Assembly: GCA_002708825.1 (NCBI GenBank)
Contig: PAPF01000010.1
Coordinates: forward strand, 1-32,342
DNA: 32,342 nucleotides
Reading direction: 5' to 3'
Source: Phyllobacteriaceae bacterium
GTDB taxonomy: Bacteria; Pseudomonadota; Alphaproteobacteria; Rhizobiales; Rhizobiaceae
In this document: positions 32,037 through 32,342 of the stretch, piece after piece
Layout of the letters: every line of letters begins with the position of its first letter
Numbering within the stretch: the stretch's first letter is position 1
The notes under the pieces: model-generated
Told to the model about the DNA's origin: nothing
Database searches by the model: none
Seen by the model: only the letters and a program-made list of their open reading frames with translations
Position numbers and translations under genes: made by a program

Positions 32037-32342
32037 TGAGAGCCGTGTTGAAGGCGAATTTACAAACATAGAAGATACGGATAATCGATCGTTTGTAAAC
32101 GTCTCTTAGGTCCATATCGGACCGTGCGGAACGCCGAAAAACCCGGAAAGACAGGCTCTCTCGTGGAGCTGAGCATCAATTGGCGGGCCTCTGTTCAATC
32201 ATGAAGGCCGCAGCGCTCATTTATATAAAGAGGTGCCGGACAAATACTGATGTGACGGAAATGAAAGTTATGATAACTTCCGTATCGCATCGAAAGTAGC
32301 GTGTCTTCAATGACTTATGAATTCGGCGAATTGAACCACGAG
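32035..32342. other. Non-coding stretch right of the tni element, likely old res region
   Basis: No supported complete gene. It holds a res-like inverted repeat (32059-32099), a GGTCC/GGACC dyad (32109-32123), an AAGTTAT-G-ATAACTT dyad (32265-32279), and at 32310 an ATG opening a frame of 11 codons to the window edge (MTYEFGELNHE) that has no ribosome-binding site and cannot be judged. Confidence 0.5.
32059..32099. promoter_or_regulatory. Res-like inverted repeat
   Basis: TTTACAAAC (32059-32067) and GTTTGTAAA (32091-32099) are perfect 9-base partners across 23 bases, about the size of a serine-resolvase crossover subsite. If the tni element were absent it would lie about 35-75 bases before the start codon of the recombinase gene, where a res site is expected. 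Confidence 0.4.

Overview
This window looks like part of a conjugative repABC plasmid from an alphaproteobacterium, most likely of the rhizobial order (Hyphomicrobiales). The evidence is a complete repA-repB-repC replication/partition unit, a complete Ti/rhizobial-type trbBCDEJKLFGHI mating-pair-formation operon, TraR- and TraM-like quorum regulators, and high-GC genes interrupted by lower-GC patches. All family calls come from reading motifs by eye; no database search was run.

Region 1 (1-9889) is metabolic cargo. It begins inside a crotonase gene, followed by a PaaK-like CoA ligase and what appears to be the cut-off start of a third operon gene. A lower-GC pair comes next: a MaoC/Meh-type hydratase overlapping a CitE-like lyase. 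Then come panB-panC (with panC GC-rich in front and AT-rich at its 3' end), an ETF-ubiquinone oxidoreductase, a type I pantothenate kinase (coaA) and an MBL-fold hydrolase. Together these supply CoA and use acyl-CoA thioesters.

Region 2 (9890-22469) is the quorum-controlled transfer region. A LuxR regulator and a LuxI synthase are followed by a strongly structured non-coding stretch and a TraM-like anti-activator, all on +. On -, the whole trb operon runs from trbB to trbI and ends in a second, TraR-like regulator whose start overlaps the trbI stop. No relaxase or other tra processing genes, and no recognisable oriT, are in the window.

Region 3 (22470-27009) holds the control region between trbB and repA, then repABC with a likely antisense ctRNA between repB and repC, an AT-rich origin candidate inside repC, and a small frameshifted gene downstream. 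Two similar 18-20 bp dyads, one upstream of luxI and one between trbB and repA, suggest that a LuxR-type regulator may link signal synthesis, transfer and perhaps copy number.

Region 4 (27098-32342) holds a serine recombinase and, immediately upstream of its start codon, a compact tniA-tniB-tniQ transposon bounded by 14-bp perfect inverted repeats (Tn402/Tn5053 type). Its position fits the known preference of this family for res sites; a res-like inverted repeat lies just beyond the far end.
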